64,000 bases of DNA from Cercis canadensis (GCA_003255065.1 QAOA01007771.1:102902-166901), one strand, 5' to 3'. Positions 37,800-50,932 are shown, counted from the stretch's first letter. Translations and numbers: made by a program. Notes: generated by a model not told the origin, from the sequence alone.

Positions 37800-40700
37800 T
37801 GAGGTGAGAGAGAGAGAGAGAAAGAGGGGTTTTGCTGGAGAGATATTGATGGGTTTTGTTAGTGGACATAACAACAAAACCAATCCAGGGCTTTTCTTTT
37901 TCAATGGAGAGAAGATTGCAGTCAAAAAGAAGGGTAACCACTTTTTTACATAAATTTCAGACATAAAAATCAAAAAGAAAAGTGGAAAAATGTAAAATTT
38001 AAGGTTCCTTGTCGTTTTAGTTGTTTGACATGTGATATAATAGATTACTGTCTCTTGGGTTTGAAAAATAGTAGTCTTTAAGAAAACATATGAATTTTGA
38101 GTAACAATGAGCTTTCTTTTTTGTTTTGTTTTTTCTAAGCTCATATATTTAAGTATTAATGTATTACAAAATGAAATGGGTAGATTTATTTCTTTTTTTT
38201 TAAAAAAAAAAAGCTATTCTCAGGTTCATCAAAGAAAAAGTTAACAGTTGCTCTCATCATGTAACCTAACTATTAATTTATCTTGCCTTTAAATACTAAA
38301 TAAATATACTTTTATTTCACTAAAGGTAATAAATGAACAAAATGAAATGCTAGTTCTTGAAAATAAGTGAAGCACATTGGAGTCTTTGGGTTTGGGGTGT
38401 ACTTTTTGGTATGAAAAGATAATTACATTTTCGTACACCTACAAATGTGTAAATGCATTCATGTGAACAATACTGTCACTAATTAATATCATATTCAAGT
38501 TACCTATCAGATGAGGAATCAGATGTTACTGTGTTAGAGATCTGTTAGTACCTCTGCACCGACAAATTTAAGTCATCAATTTTTTGTAAAATTAAAAATA
38601 TATTACATATTTACTATTTATAATATGGAAAATTTTATTAATAGAAAGAGTAATACTAAAAATAAAAATTAATAATAACATTATGATTATGAAATTAATA
38701 AATATCACAACTAGCTCACATTAAGTTTTGAATTTTCCCCTGAAAAAGAATCATGAATTTGGGTTATAAGAACTGCTTTAACTTATATGCAGGTGTGTGA
38801 CTAGATAAGTCTGTGGTTATTTAATTTTGTCATCTAATTAGTCAACGCGGATTAGTTTAGTGCATAAAAATCAAAGCATTTTTTATATAAGACCTAAATT
38901 TAAATCCTATTACTAGTAGTCTTATTTTGATAATTAGTCTGTAAGTACCATTATAAGTTATCACTGAAGTTTATATATAGCATGCCCTAACCTTAAAATA
39001 GAGTAAACTCTCTCCACTCTAAATTTTTGTAAAAAAAATAAAATTGTCATCTAATTTAATAAATTTAATTTGGAATGATAACATGTGCAGCCCCAGGGGA
39101 TTGTGCTCATAAACTATAATTACCCTTCAAATGGGTTCATTAATTGAGATTGGGACCACATAATGATGATCTCACTGGGAAGTTGAGATGCTTCCAGCAA
39201 CCATAATAGCACCCATTTAGTTCCAAGTCCTTGCATAGGGTTGCTATAAATATTTTAATTGCTAGTGCTATGGAAGCTTCAAGGTTATAATAATGCATTG
39301 AGAATAATATTATAATATGATATCAAGAGCACAAATGTGAGATAGTTTTAGTCTTTGTTTGTTGAAATCTGACCCCATCTTTTATCAAGTTTGGTTGGTG
39401 CTAAGCTATCACTTATCAACATAGAAAAGAAAGTAAAAGAAAAATGGGAAGAAAATATGTGTCATCATAAACGATATACCAGAAGGAATTAGTGGTAGCT
39501 ATTTGCTAGTTGCATTTGATTGAATCTCTTTGGTGGAGAGATAAGGTAGGCTTACCTCAATTGACAACCAAAAAGTCCTTTCATAAAGTTTTTTCCTTCT
39601 GAAGGCACCAATGTCTTTAATCATATCATGGGAAGGAGAAAGAAATTCCAGAGGTGCTTTTTTTTCTTGTCTTCAATTCCAGTGGTACTGAGGGGACAAC
39701 AAAGCAATTGCTTTAGCATAGATGGGCCAGAATCTACCTTGCAAACAACCAAACTTGTAGGAGTAATGATATTTAGACATTATAATCTCTTACATTTTTT
39801 AGACTTTGTATACTTAATAATATTGAAATTTATTTCAATTTTAATTTGACCACTTAAACTTTTGTTTGAAGGGTTTATTTTTATACACTTACTTTCTTAA
39901 ACAATCATCTCCAATTTATAACTAGTTTGTAGCCCTAAAAAAATAGGATCTGCTTTAAGTTAATCATCACCTTTCAATTTGCTTCAGAGGAATTAGCAGT
40001 CAGCAGTACTAAAAAGATATGAAAATATCCGATTCCTAGATTCAAGCAATTTCATGTGATTAAAGCATGCCAAAGAGATATCCAAAATGTTTACTTCTAG
40101 TTCTAGTTACTTATGCAATATATATACCTTTTCATACTATATTGACACGTTTGGTAGATGGAATGAAAATTCATAGAATTAGAATGGGAATGAAATGGGC
40201 TAGAATGAATTAGGCATTCCATTAGCTTTATAAAATAAATGTAGAATGAAATTAAAAAAAAATCATAAAAAACATATGAAATATGGTTTTGTTAGTTTCA
40301 GATAAGTTGTATTTAATTAGGGCACCTTAGGTCATTTTGTAAACTTAATTATATGTTAGGAAAATTATGCATTAATTGCATGAAATGGAATATGAAATGA
40401 GCAATTCTACTTATTAAAGTGGGAATAATCTATCCCGCTTCTATAGAATTAGGCATGTAATAGAATAACAATTCCGTAATTATTATTTTTTTTGTTACCA
40501 AACATAAAAATATTCATTCTATAAATAGAATATGAAATAAAATAACTATTCTATATACCAAACGAGCACTATATATTTGACAATATCTAAAAATTGGATG
40601 AAGTCAACATTTATCTATGTGTAACAATCATTTTCAATTTCTAACTAGTTTTATGCTCTGCAAGATATGATATGCTTTATGATATTCATCACCTTTCAAT

Positions 40701-42385
40701 GAAAGTGAGGAGTTTTAGGACGAATTTTTTGTCAGCAGTAATAAAAAAAAAGATGAAAAATATCAGAATATTCCTAGAACGGTAAATATATCTTAGGGTT
40801 AGCTTTTGCACTCTAAGACTAAGTCATTCCCAAACAATCTTAAGAGTGCATCCCCCACATCAATTTGGTACATACAAGAAAACAAATTCCCCTAAATACT
40901 TTGTCCATAAAAAATTACACAATAAGATAACTTATTCCATTCTTTAAATCTTCATTCATTTTTAATGAAATTTTTTTAGTCTCTTTTATCTTTATATCTT
41001 CAATTTTTTTTCTTTTTGAGATGGTGTGTTTACTTCTAGTTTGTTATGAAATGTTTATGGCTCATATCAATTTTTGTTGAAGGGTCTATCAATTTCAAAC
41101 ACCAGAATTGATAGGTGAGTGGACACAAGGTTCGAACTAAAAGTTGGCTCTGCTTAATTCTGATGCTAATTGATGAGCTTTAAACTGTTTCTGCTCCCAT
41201 TTAATTGACTAGAAAACTACCAATTATTGTCAATCATCAAACGTACAGAATTTCTTTCCAAAACAACATGCAACTGATCTCGACATCGATCTGTTAGTTG
41301 AAAGATAGATAATTTAGCTGGAGAAATTAGGAGAGTATATATAGAGAACCAAACCTAGAACCTTAGTTTGTAAGAGATCTCCCCAGATCATTATGCACCT
41401 TCTAATGTTGATTAAAAATTAATATTTGATATTTTTTTATCTTTGAAAGATACATATTTAATCAGCTTAGTTTTTTTTAAAAATTTAGTATCACTTTAAT
41501 TCTTGAAAGATAATTTTATACATCAAAATAATTCTCTGCCAACTTTCTCACCTGTCAAGTTTGTTACATTAATATTTAACGTACCTTGTTGAAGGTTTTA
41601 TCGACTCTCAATTAAAAAAAAAAAAAAAAACAGAGAAAATACTATTTTGATAGACAAAATTAACTAAAATAGCACTAATAATCTTTTAACTAATAAATTG
41701 ATTGTGCAACTAACAATGAGTTTTACTCTTTTTTAAATTTCTCTCACGTTGTCATTTTCTCCGTCTGTCTTCTTTAATCATCGATCGGTAAAAGGCTTGC
41801 ACCATTATCATCTTTCATTGCTGCAACGAAGACTTATGTCTCTCTACTTTCTCTCTCTAACAAGAGATAATGTCATTGAGATTCTGATATACCTAATGAT
41901 GCATAAAATACTAAACAAAAGAAGGGAGAGAGAGAGAGAGAATAAAGATTTTATCGATTATCATAATTATATTGTCAACACAAAAGAAAAGAGAGCATAT
42001 ACTATTTTAATGCACTATTTCAAGCATAGCATCATGGATAAAAAAGAAAGTAAATATAATGAACATGTTAATTGGTATTGTCATTACGCTCTAAGTCCAG
42101 GGTTTCCGAAACTGTTTTCCAATGAATACTAAGGTAAAAATGAAAAAATCAGGCTACATAAGTGTTGGTTTCCTTTCATTTCCCTTTTTCATTTTTTTTA
42201 TTAAATTTAAAAAAGTTAATTAGGTCTTTTTTTTGTGCTCTTATGTAGTTTTTTAAAGAATTATTATAAAGGAACTCAAATAATTAAAAGAATTCTAAAT
42301 AAGTTTTAAAGTTACATTTTATTTCACTTTAATCACTTACTAATAGTCACTTGAAAATTTATATGACCAGTGGTTAATGTGTGAG
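37800..42385. other. Intergenic, 4.6 kb
   Basis: AT-rich with no supported gene. It contains a decayed TIR element (about 40135-40573) and simple runs. Open frames at 39628-39849 and 41749-42132 look random. Confidence 0.6.
40135..40573. mobile_element. Probable TIR element
   Basis: ACACGTTTGGTAGATGGAAT at the left and, in reverse, GTGCTCGTTTGGTATATAGA at the right are inverted ends. The interior repeats GGAATAGAAT-like motifs. ACTATAT stands on both sides. Superfamily not settled. Confidence 0.55.
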
Positions 42386-42394
42386 TACTAGAAA

Positions 42395-43003
42395 TTATTG
42401 TTTTGAAAATTAGATCGATAAGCGAACCACATTGGAGGATGAACATCGATTGAACCAGTTTGACTGGTTAAACCAAACTATCAAACCAGATGATGTCATA
42501 AATATAATTATTATATAAATATAATATTTAATTCACCTATTATATAACCTAACTTATAATAGATATATTTTTATGTGAGTTTTGTAATAGAAATAAAATT
42601 GATCTAGTGACAAATGTCTCTTTTCTTATTTAGAATAGGATTTGAATCTTTTTATTGCCAATATTTTATATGAGAATACTTATATTTTAATGCAAGCTTA
42701 TTAGCAAAAAAAGGCATTAATTGGTATGNAAAGAATGAAGGTTTGAATCCTTTGGAGGTTAATACTTTCAAATTTTGGCTCAAAATTTTGAACGATCTAG
42801 TTTTTCTAAACTGGTTGAGTTCAACCAGTCGAACTATGCCCGGTTAAAAGTATATCTATTATAAGTTAGCTTATATAATAAGTAATTTAAATATTAACAT
42901 ATATAAAAATTATATTTATGACGTTATCTTATGTTACCATTCAATCCAATTAGTCAAATTGATTCAACTACTATCCTCTAAAGTGGTTCGATTTTTAAAA
43001 CAC
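42395..43003. mobile_element. Mutator-like TIR element, 609 bp, 9-bp target duplication
   Basis: Long imperfect inverted arms of about 170 bp (42395-42565 and 42835-43003): GTTTTGAAAATTAGATCG against GTTTTAAAAATCGAACC, then CATAAATATAATT and CTTATAATAGATATA in both. The same 9-mer TACTAGAAA flanks it (42386-42394 and 43004-43012). The middle has no protein. An N sits at 42729. Confidence 0.85.
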
Positions 43004-43012
43004 TACTAGAAA

Positions 43013-44057
43013 CAAGATGACCATTAATCATGGAGAATTACCAATGGCTACTAGTCATGAAATACAACAATATATGGTGACTAAAGTAAAATACAGTGTA
43101 ACCTTAAAAATTACCTAAAATTTTTTTTATTCGAATTTTTTAACAATAATTTTCTCTTTTTTGTGCTATACTAGGGTCTTCAGTAATGTTTGCTTTTAGG
43201 ACAGCTTGTTAAACCGTGGGCTCATATAATGGCTTTGTTGTAACCAGGTATGGGCCAAGAAAGTAAGTATGTATGGCCAATTTGCAGCAAAAAATAGAAA
43301 ACATATATTGCCAGTCTATCATTTTTTGTTTTGTTTGGTCTTTTTCTTCTTTTTTCTTTTTGGTTAACAAAGTCTATCTTCATATGGTTTCAACTTTCAA
43401 GTATAAATCCTACGGCAGCATCATGCATTGGGAAAATTGCTAGTTAGCTGGGGAAATGATTCCTGTGCACTGTGGCCCAAATGATTTTGGGCACATTCTA
43501 TGGAGCCAAGTAGTGGAACCCATGTATTAGAGAAATTTGTTTCATGTTATTTTGGAGTTTCATATAATTTAAGGGTAATTGTTAATTTATTATTCTTTCA
43601 AACTTTTAGTTCAGTATTTTTTTTTTTTAATTTACACTCAAAATATCTCTACACCTTTTAAATATATAATTAATTTATATTCAAAACAGAAACAATAACC
43701 GATAAATTTTTTTTAATAAATACGACTTCAAAGATATTATTGTTAAACATATTTATATTATTTAATTAAGAAATTTTTTTTTAATTAACAAGAAAAAAAA
43801 AACAAACCGATTCTTACACGTCAATTCTTCTAATCAAGAGAGGTACATTAGAGCTATAAATCATGGCAATCAAAGTAAGAACTACACTTAATGGCAATCA
43901 AACTCTGTTTAACATATTTAATTTGAGAAAAATATGCATACTAGTTAATAAATAAATGAAATATACATAAGTAATTCTTCATTAGATATCCTCCTTGAAA
44001 CAATCTCTTCCTTGGCCAATTTCATCTTGGGGATTATAATCTTCAAGACATGAGTAT
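43013..44057. other. Intergenic, downstream of the glucanase
   Basis: AT-rich; nothing recognised. Confidence 0.6.
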
Positions 44058-46858
44058 TCACATTCTACACCTACCATGGCCTGCAAACACAAATAGAAAT
44101 TAAACACACATTATAACCACAGAAAACTAAAAATAAATAAATAAAATAATAAAAATTCTGTTTATTTCTTAAACTTACTTGGATTAACGGAGGTTACGAC
44201 GCCGGAGCCGGCGAAATCGCAGTTAAAGCTGACGTGACCCTTGGCCTGGTAATAAGCGTTCATGGCGTAAGTTGCAAGGGCCCTGACGTCATTAGTAGCA
44301 TAGCAGGCCCCACTGGGTTGGATGGGTCTGCAATCAACGCCTTGGCTACATACGTAATTAATGTTACTTTGAAGGGCTTGGATGCTTGCACCTGGTTTCG
44401 GCACGCACCATTGGTTGCTTCCTGCTGGTGCTGGGCCTGGTAATCCAGCCGCAGGGGCTTTTTGCTACATTCACCCAAAATATTACAAGTTAACATAAAT
44501 ATCACATCAAAATATTAGGATTTAATTTAAAATCAATATATAATTTAATTTAAACTCAATATATTTATAATAAAACTTCGTATAAACTATCTTAAGAGCT
44601 TCTTTCTCACTATTAGAACTCAATTTATTCAGCATGTGACACCCATTTAGTCTGGCAATCTTATTGGTTATGCAGACCAAATTTGTTTTGCTGTAAAGCA
44701 GCGCGAATTAATTTAGATAAAAAAATGAAATTTGGATCCAGTCATGTCACTTGAGTCATGTTGCTCAGATCTGAGCCGTCCATTCCATTAAAGCTCATTT
44801 CAACCATTAAATATTAATGTGTTTTAATGGTTAAAATGACTTTAAATGAAATAGACGACTTAGATCTAAGCAACATGACTCAAGTTAACATGACTGGATC
44901 TCTTCTAAAAAAAATTGTGAGAATAAAAAATAAAAAGAAAAACAAAAGAAAATATAAGAGACGTTAAAAAAATAAAAGAATAAAAAAGTAAAAGACAAAA
45001 AGTAAAAAGCATGTGAATCGGTTCCTGTTCCCGAGGATCTTGGTCAAAGGCAAAATAAATCTAAGCAAAGCCCCAACAGAAAAATTAAAAGCAAAAAGAG
45101 AGACAACCGAAATAACAGCAACACAATAATTATTTAAATTTTATTAAAATATAAAATTTTAAACCTGTCCGTTGCGCAAGATTCCACTCTCATAAACGGG
45201 CGTGAAATCCGGTCGGAACAGACCCCAGTTCTTCTCAGCGATTGGACCGGGTTTCTGGTTCTCATTAAACAAAGCGAAAATGTAAGTATCGAACCGGCGG
45301 TTCGGCATCAACGGCGTTCCTCTTCCAGCGTCCACATGCTTCACAAGCTGCCCATTATACGACGCCGCATTCGCCACACTGCAAGCATCCCACCCATCAC
45401 AAACGCTGGGCCAACCGGTCTCGCCAACAGCAATGTCCACGTCAGCAAACCCAACGGCCTTCATTGCTGAGTAAACGGCATCGAGCAGAGCGTCGAATTG
45501 GTTTGTGTAAGTGAGCTTTGTGAACCTGTCGTATAAGCCACGGTTGGGTTTGAAGAGAGCGAAGTTAACGTTCTTCGGGTTGTACCCGAAGTATGGGTAT
45601 GGGTTCACCATGAATGGTGCCTTGGTTTCCCTCAAGAACTTGAGCATTGGAGCCAATTGGTGCTTGGCAAAACCCGGTCTGAACCGACCCATACTTGGTG
45701 GTATTGATGAACGCATAATCCCCAAAGAATGAGCAGTTGTAACCTGAATCATTCAAAATAATTTGCTCAATTTAATTGTATATAAAAAAAAAAGAATTGC
45801 TCGATTTAATTCTATGATATAGAACTATATAGTTTGTGTATTAATACATATTTTAACATAACTAGTAATACATGTTCAAAGTAGGTCCACTAATTATCTT
45901 ACTTTTAGACTCTTTAAGAAAATTAATCTTTGGTGGCCAAATTTTTTCAATATCATAAATATAATTCAAGCAATTTTTTTTTTATTTTTTTATTTTAAAT
46001 TCAAGTGCCAAATAAGTTCAGCATTACATTTGCTATCAAACGTGATTTTAGCATGATTCCTACATGGTTCAATTTTTGTTTTTTGTAATAATAAAAAATT
46101 ACATGCTACGAGCGATTTACGCTTCTTTGTATAAAAAAACCAAAAAGAGATTTTTTTTTTTTTAAAAAAAAGAAAACAAGTACAGCTAAGACCGTGTTTG
46201 GTAAAGTTCATAATCCCGTTGGCTTTTTAATGTAACAAAGCCAAAAATTGTTATATTGGAGGAAGCCAAGCCAAGCCAATATAACAATTCTAGCTCCCAA
46301 CATGAGTTTAGAGGAGACTCCAAACATGCCATAAAGAAAAAATAAGAATAATAATAATTTAAGAAAAAAAAAACTCAAAACAAATGCAAGCTATATAGAT
46401 TTTACCTTAATGTCTTTAATACCCTCAGCTTGTAGAGCGTTGTAGAGACTTCTCATGGCAGGGACAAGTTTTTGGATCATGTTTTTATCACCCCAATGAA
46501 GGACTTCGCTGCCCATAAGAATGTAATTGATTTTGGTTTGAGGGTAGAAAGGCTTAATGTGACTTTGAACCCATTGGCGAGCGAAATTGATGTCAGTCAG
46601 GCCGGCGATGTCGCCGTTGGGGGCGGTGACGGTGACGGAGATGCCGGTGTTGGCGAAAGCCTGAAGGATTTGAGGGCTCACATCAAAGATCTTAACACGG
46701 TCGATGGTGGTTTTGGTCTTGAGGAAGTTCGCCACCGCAGCAGGCTGCGGCAGGTTGTCGCCGAGGGTGCCGTAGTTGACTCCGATGGAGTAGGCCGTGG
46801 CGGCGAGCTGGAGGAAGAGGAGGAAGAACACCGTGGAGGTGGTGGTAGGGGTAGACAT
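44058..46858 (-). CDS. Glucan endo-1,3-beta-glucosidase, GH17 with X8 domain
   Basis: Four exons: 46858-46406, 45743-45165, 44464-44179 and 44080-44058, giving 1341 nt and 446 aa. The enzyme cuts beta-1,3-glucan (callose) in the cell wall. A signal peptide covers about residues 1-24, followed by IGVNYGTLGDNLP at the mature start of the GH17 barrel. The nucleophile motif VDIAVGETGWPS has Glu259. The acid/base Glu118 sits in LMGSEVL, where the family usually has GNEV, so Asn is replaced by Ser. After a Pro/Ala linker comes an X8/CBM43 module: WCVPKPGAS, NINYVCSQGVDC, GACY and FNCDFAGSGVVTSVNPS. The last coding exon is only 23 nt, ending HGRCRM. If that intron is retained, the protein ends SKFKK instead. 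No GPI-type hydrophobic tail is seen. A MITE sits in intron 2. Confidence 0.92.
44725..44905. mobile_element. Hairpin MITE, about 180 bp, in glucanase intron 2
   Basis: A near-perfect palindrome: GATCCAGTCATGTCACTTGA at the left and the reverse of TCAAGTTAACATGACTGGATC at the right, with arms of about 80 bp. TAAAAAAAT precedes it and TAAAAAAAA follows, a possible 9-bp duplication. A truncated second copy is at 20053-20172. Confidence 0.8.
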
Positions 46859-46913
46859 GGTGTTTTGCTAAGGCCAAAAGAAGAGAGTGGAGGGCTCTTT
46901 GGGGCAAAAGGTG

Positions 46914-46921
46914 TATATATA
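46914..46921 (-). promoter_or_regulatory. TATA box of the glucanase gene
   Basis: TATATATA in CTATATATACACC, 56 bases upstream of the start codon at 46858. Confidence 0.65.
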
Positions 46922-46929
46922 GTGGGGAA

Positions 46930-48094
46930 AGAACATAGATTCAGGAGCCGTTTAAGACCTGTGGTCAAATAGCCGAGGATATTATGGCAGCTCTATTATT
47001 TAATGGTTCTATAGTTAGCCAATCATCCAATTACAGATAATAAAAATTAATTTTTTGGATTATTAAGAAAGAGAAGATACTACTAAAGTTAACCGGGTTG
47101 GTTTAACGGATAATAATTAAATTATTTTATTTATAAAATTTAAGTTTAATTTTACTTTTAGTTATCTCTTTTTAATAAATAATTTGTAAGTATTATTATA
47201 ATTTTTTATTAAAAATTATAATATATTCTGAACTTTAAAATAAAATAATTTNNNNNNNNNNNNNNNNNNNNNNNNNNNNNNNNNNNNNNNNNNNNNNNNN
47301 NNNNNNNNNNNNNNNNNNNNNNNNNNNNNNNNNNNNNNNNNNNNNNNNNNNNNNNNNNNNNNNNNNNNNNNNNNNNNNNNNNNNNNNNNNNNNNNNNNNN
47401 NNNNNNNNNNNNNNNNNNNNNNNNNNNNNNNNNNNNNNNNNNNNNNNNNNNNNNNNNNNNNNNNNNNNNNNNNNNNNNNNNNNNNNNNNNNNNNNNNNNN
47501 NNNNNNNNNNNNNNNNNNNNNNNNNNNNNNNNNNNNNNNNNNNNNNNNNNNNNNNNNNNNNNNNNNNNNNNNNNNNNNNNNNNNNNNNNNNNNNNNNNNN
47601 NNNNNNNNNNNNNNNNNNNNNNNNNNNNNNNNNNNNNNNNNNNNNNNNNNNNNNNNNNNNNNNNNNNNNNNNNNNNNNNNNNNNNNNNNNNNNNNNNNNN
47701 NNNNNNNNNNNNNNNNNNNNNNNNNNNNNNNNNNNNNNNNNNNNNNNNNNNNNNNNNNNNNNNNNNNNNNNNNNNNNNNNNNNNNNNNNNNNNNNNNNNN
47801 NNNNNNNNNNNNNNNNNNNNNNNNNNNNNNNNNNNNNNNNNNNNNNNNNNNNNNNNNNNNNNNNNNNNNNNNNNNNNNNNNNNNNNNNNNNNNNNNNNNN
47901 NNNNNNNNNNNNNNNNNNNNNNNNNNNNNNNNNNNNNNNNNNNNNNNNNNNNNNNNNNNNNNNNNNNNNNNNNNNNNNNNNNNNNNNNNNNNNNNNNNNN
48001 NNNNNNNNNNNNNNNNNNNNNNNNNNNNNNNNNNNNNNNNNNNNNNNNNNNNNNNNNNNNNNNNNNNNNNNNNNNNNNNNNNNNNNNNNNNNNN
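46930..48094. other. Upstream flank and assembly gap
   Basis: AT-rich sequence to 47251, then N from 47252 to 48094 (843 bases), then an A-run. Confidence 0.95.
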
Positions 48095-48780
48095 AAAAAA
48101 AAAAAAAAAAAAAAATCTACTAGTTTACATTTTTTTTTTTGTGAATAATGGTTTACATTTTTCTTATTACTTATTATTAATGGTAAGACTAATTTCTGAA
48201 GGGGTACGCAATTGGCAAAGAAAGAAAGGAAGGAAAGGGGATAAGAAATTGAAGGGTAATAGCTATGTATGGTATCAGATTCAATTCAAAGGGTATCCAA
48301 AGCGTCTTGTGTTGTCGTCTGCGGGTGTCAAAAGCAGCTCGCTCGCGTAGCACAATGGAATTTCTATGTCTCAAGTGCGAACGACACGCCTCCGACGAAA
48401 CATGAGATAGAAAAGAGTTGCCAACACGCCTGCGACGAAACATGAGATAGAAGGAGTTGCCATCTGGAAAGTGCAGTATCCTATGAGATTGGATTTTGGA
48501 TGATTCTAGATTTGAACTCTGAACGCGTTTCCACGTGCTATTTGATTCTGGTACTGTTGTTTGAAATCGAACCATCTACGCGGTTTCTCTAAAGAAATGG
48601 GCCTTTTGGTTGGATCGGATCTTATTGGGTGTTGGTTATATGGGTTGGGCTATACTTCGATCAATAAGGGTCCCAAGGAAAGTTTATTTTCTTAAGAAAG
48701 GGCTTTAAAATTTGGGTGAGGTCATGTGTGGAGCACATGATAATTTCTGTTTCTTTTTGGACAAATGTTTGTGAAAAGAT
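48095..48780. other. Unassigned region after the gap
   Basis: No gene recognised. A 45-bp motif containing CGACGAAACATGAGATAGAA is repeated twice (about 48389-48470). An open frame at 48575-48189 in reverse is rich in Arg/Ser and shows no known domain. Confidence 0.4.
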
Positions 48781-48782
48781 TT

Positions 48783-49310
48783 TTTTAGGATTTAAATATA
48801 ATATAAGTCTTTATAGTTTGGATGAATTTTGAATTAGATATTTATAGTATTTTTTTTTGGGTCTTTATAGTTTAAATTTTTTTTAATTGGGTCGCTGCTG
48901 TCACTCTTAATTATAGCTCCATCAGTTTAGTATTTACACAACAAACGGCTTGTCTATAATACAATAGATAAAACTTACACAGTGCTAAGTGATGCACAAA
49001 TTGCCACCCATCAAATGCACATACAAGACATGTGACTCAGTTTTCTCCAAATTGATGGAAATTAGGGTGACGAGCGACAGATAGAATCTAATTCTTGTAT
49101 CACTTTGGCACTACGTTATCTTCTTTTATTATCACATAAACAAACTGTTTGTCATGTGAGCCATAAACTAATGGAGTTATAACTAGAGGTGTTGACAAAG
49201 ACCCAATTAAAAAATTTCAAACTATAAAGATTCCAAAAGAAAAAAAATTATAAGGACTTGATTCAAAATTTATCAAACTATAAAGATTTGTAGTACATTT
49301 AAATAATTTT
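48783..49310. mobile_element. Long-TIR non-autonomous element, copy 3
   Basis: About 528 bp. The start (TTTAAATATAATATAAGTC, CTTTATAGTTTGGATGAATT) is inverted at the end (in reverse TTTAAATGTACTACAAATC, CTTTATAGTTTGATAAATT). Same family as 32353-32822 and 35265-35555. Confidence 0.7.
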
Positions 49311-49793
49311 TATTATTAAGTAGTTATTGTGGGTGAGATTTTACTAAGACGGTGATTCAATGTGGCTTTGGTCCTGTAAGGTTGGGTAAAGGCTGTTCAA
49401 AATGCAGCCTGCTTACATTTGAGCTTTTTGGCCTAGATAAATTAACAATGCTATTCTTTATAAAAATATAATACTATTTATGTCGAAATATAAATTAAAA
49501 ATGGTAGGTGGTTATCTGTAATTATTAATTAGGATACAATTTCCATATAAGGAATAGTGTCAAAATGTGCAATCATCAGTATACGTCTTAATGTCAATTA
49601 AGGAAAATCAAAAACCATTTCAGTGACATGCCAAAGATAATACAATGTACTTGTTCCTACTTCCTAATTCTATATAAACTTTCGGACCTCACTAGAAAAC
49701 CATATCATTGAGCCATTCAGATTCAAGACAAAATGTTGCATCGTCATTCTCCTCCTCGCTACAAATATCTATTTGTTTCAAACTCAAACACAA

Positions 49794-50483
49794 TGTTACG
49801 AGTCTCAGATCGGTTTCACAATCAATTGTAGAATGATGCTTAAGTCTAAGAGACTTTATTACTTAATAGGCTAGTATTTTGGGTTGGGCTCTCCTTGTGG
49901 GCTTGAGATCTAACATTGATGCTTTTATTAAGAGTTTGTGTGACATGAGAAAGGGCTACTTGGTGCTTCATAAGGTCTGGAGTGAAGCTGTCCAAAAGGG
50001 AAAATGGCTATCTGGTGCTGAGAAGAGTCCGAAGTAAGAGCCGTCTGTGGACGTTCGGCTTCTTAAGGGGTGGCCAATGTTATGAGTCCTACATCGGTTC
50101 CACAAACAATTATGAAATAGTACTTAAGTCTAATAGGTTCTCTCACCTAATAGGCTAATATTTTGGGTAGGGCTCTTCTCTTAGGCTTGAGACTTAACAT
50201 TGGCCCACCCCTTAAGAAGTTGGATGTCCATAGACAGTTCTCACTTCAGACCCTTCTTAGCACCAGGTAGCCCTTTTTTCCTTTGGATGACTCCACTTCG
50301 AACCTTATCAAGCACTAGGTAGCCATTTTCATGTCACACTAATTCTCAATGAAAGCACCAATCTCAGATCTCTAGCCCAAGAGGAGAGACCAACCCAAAA
50401 GACTAACCTATTAGGTGAGAGAACCTCTTAGATTTAAGTATCATTTCGCAATTGCTTGTGGAATCGATTTGAGACTCATAGCA
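49794..50483. mobile_element. Large inverted-repeat (foldback) element
   Basis: Starts TGTTACGAGTCTCAGATCGG and ends, in reverse, TGTGCTATGAGTCTCAAATCG. The arms are about 290 bp each (49794-50083 and 50190-50483) around a spacer of about 100 bp that itself repeats the start of the arm (TGTTATGAGTCCTACATCGG). No protein. The TGTTATGAGTCCTACATCGG motif is common in plant repeats; class not settled. Transcription would give a long hairpin RNA. Confidence 0.75.
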
Positions 50484-50549
50484 CATCAATTATTCTAAGT
50501 CTCAGGGGCCAAAGGGAAATGGTAAAATGAAAAGAATCAATAGTGAAAA

Positions 50550-50932
50550 GAGTTATTATTTGGTACACCGGCGATGGAAAGTAAAATATTTACACAAGTG
50601 ATTGAAATTCTATAGTTATGTCTATAATAAGCCAAATTTTAGACATTAATATTATTAACGTATTTATGTATCTCAATTTAAGATGTTTTTATTTTTCAAA
50701 ATGTATTTTGCATACAAAATTCATAATAACATAAAATAAACGGTCATGATTGATTCTAAATATAAATTCTAATTTGATCATTTTTTTATTGTGTTTTGTT
50801 AAAGTTAATCATATATAAACTATCTAATACTACTTACATCATTATTAAGATAATTTTTATGAATTTTTTATTACAAAAAATGTATAAATCAAGTTACTTG
50901 TGTAAACTTTAAACTCCACCAAATATAAATTC
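50550..50932. mobile_element. Mutator-like MITE, 383 bp, with empty site in the paralogue
   Basis: Starts GAGTTATTATTTGGTACACC; the reverse of its end reads GAATTTATATTTGGTGGAG. Both ends then share TTTACACAAGT. Flanked by TAGTGAAAA on both sides (50541-50549 and 50933-50941). The intact paralogue has a single TAGCGAAAA at the matching point (about 52038), which is the empty site. Confidence 0.9.

Noticed and set aside
37282-37953. Plus-strand frames at 37.3-37.9 kb
   Set aside because: Antisense of the 225-aa protein.
41749-42132. 127-codon frame
   Set aside because: Low-complexity Arg/Glu run from an AGAG repeat and no domain.
46472-46972. 166-codon Gly/Asp-rich plus-strand frame
   Set aside because: Antisense of glucanase exon 1, open only because that exon is GC-rich.
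48189-48575. 128-codon reverse frame after the gap
   Set aside because: Arg/Ser-rich, contains a 45-bp tandem repeat, no domain; cannot be judged with the gap beside it.
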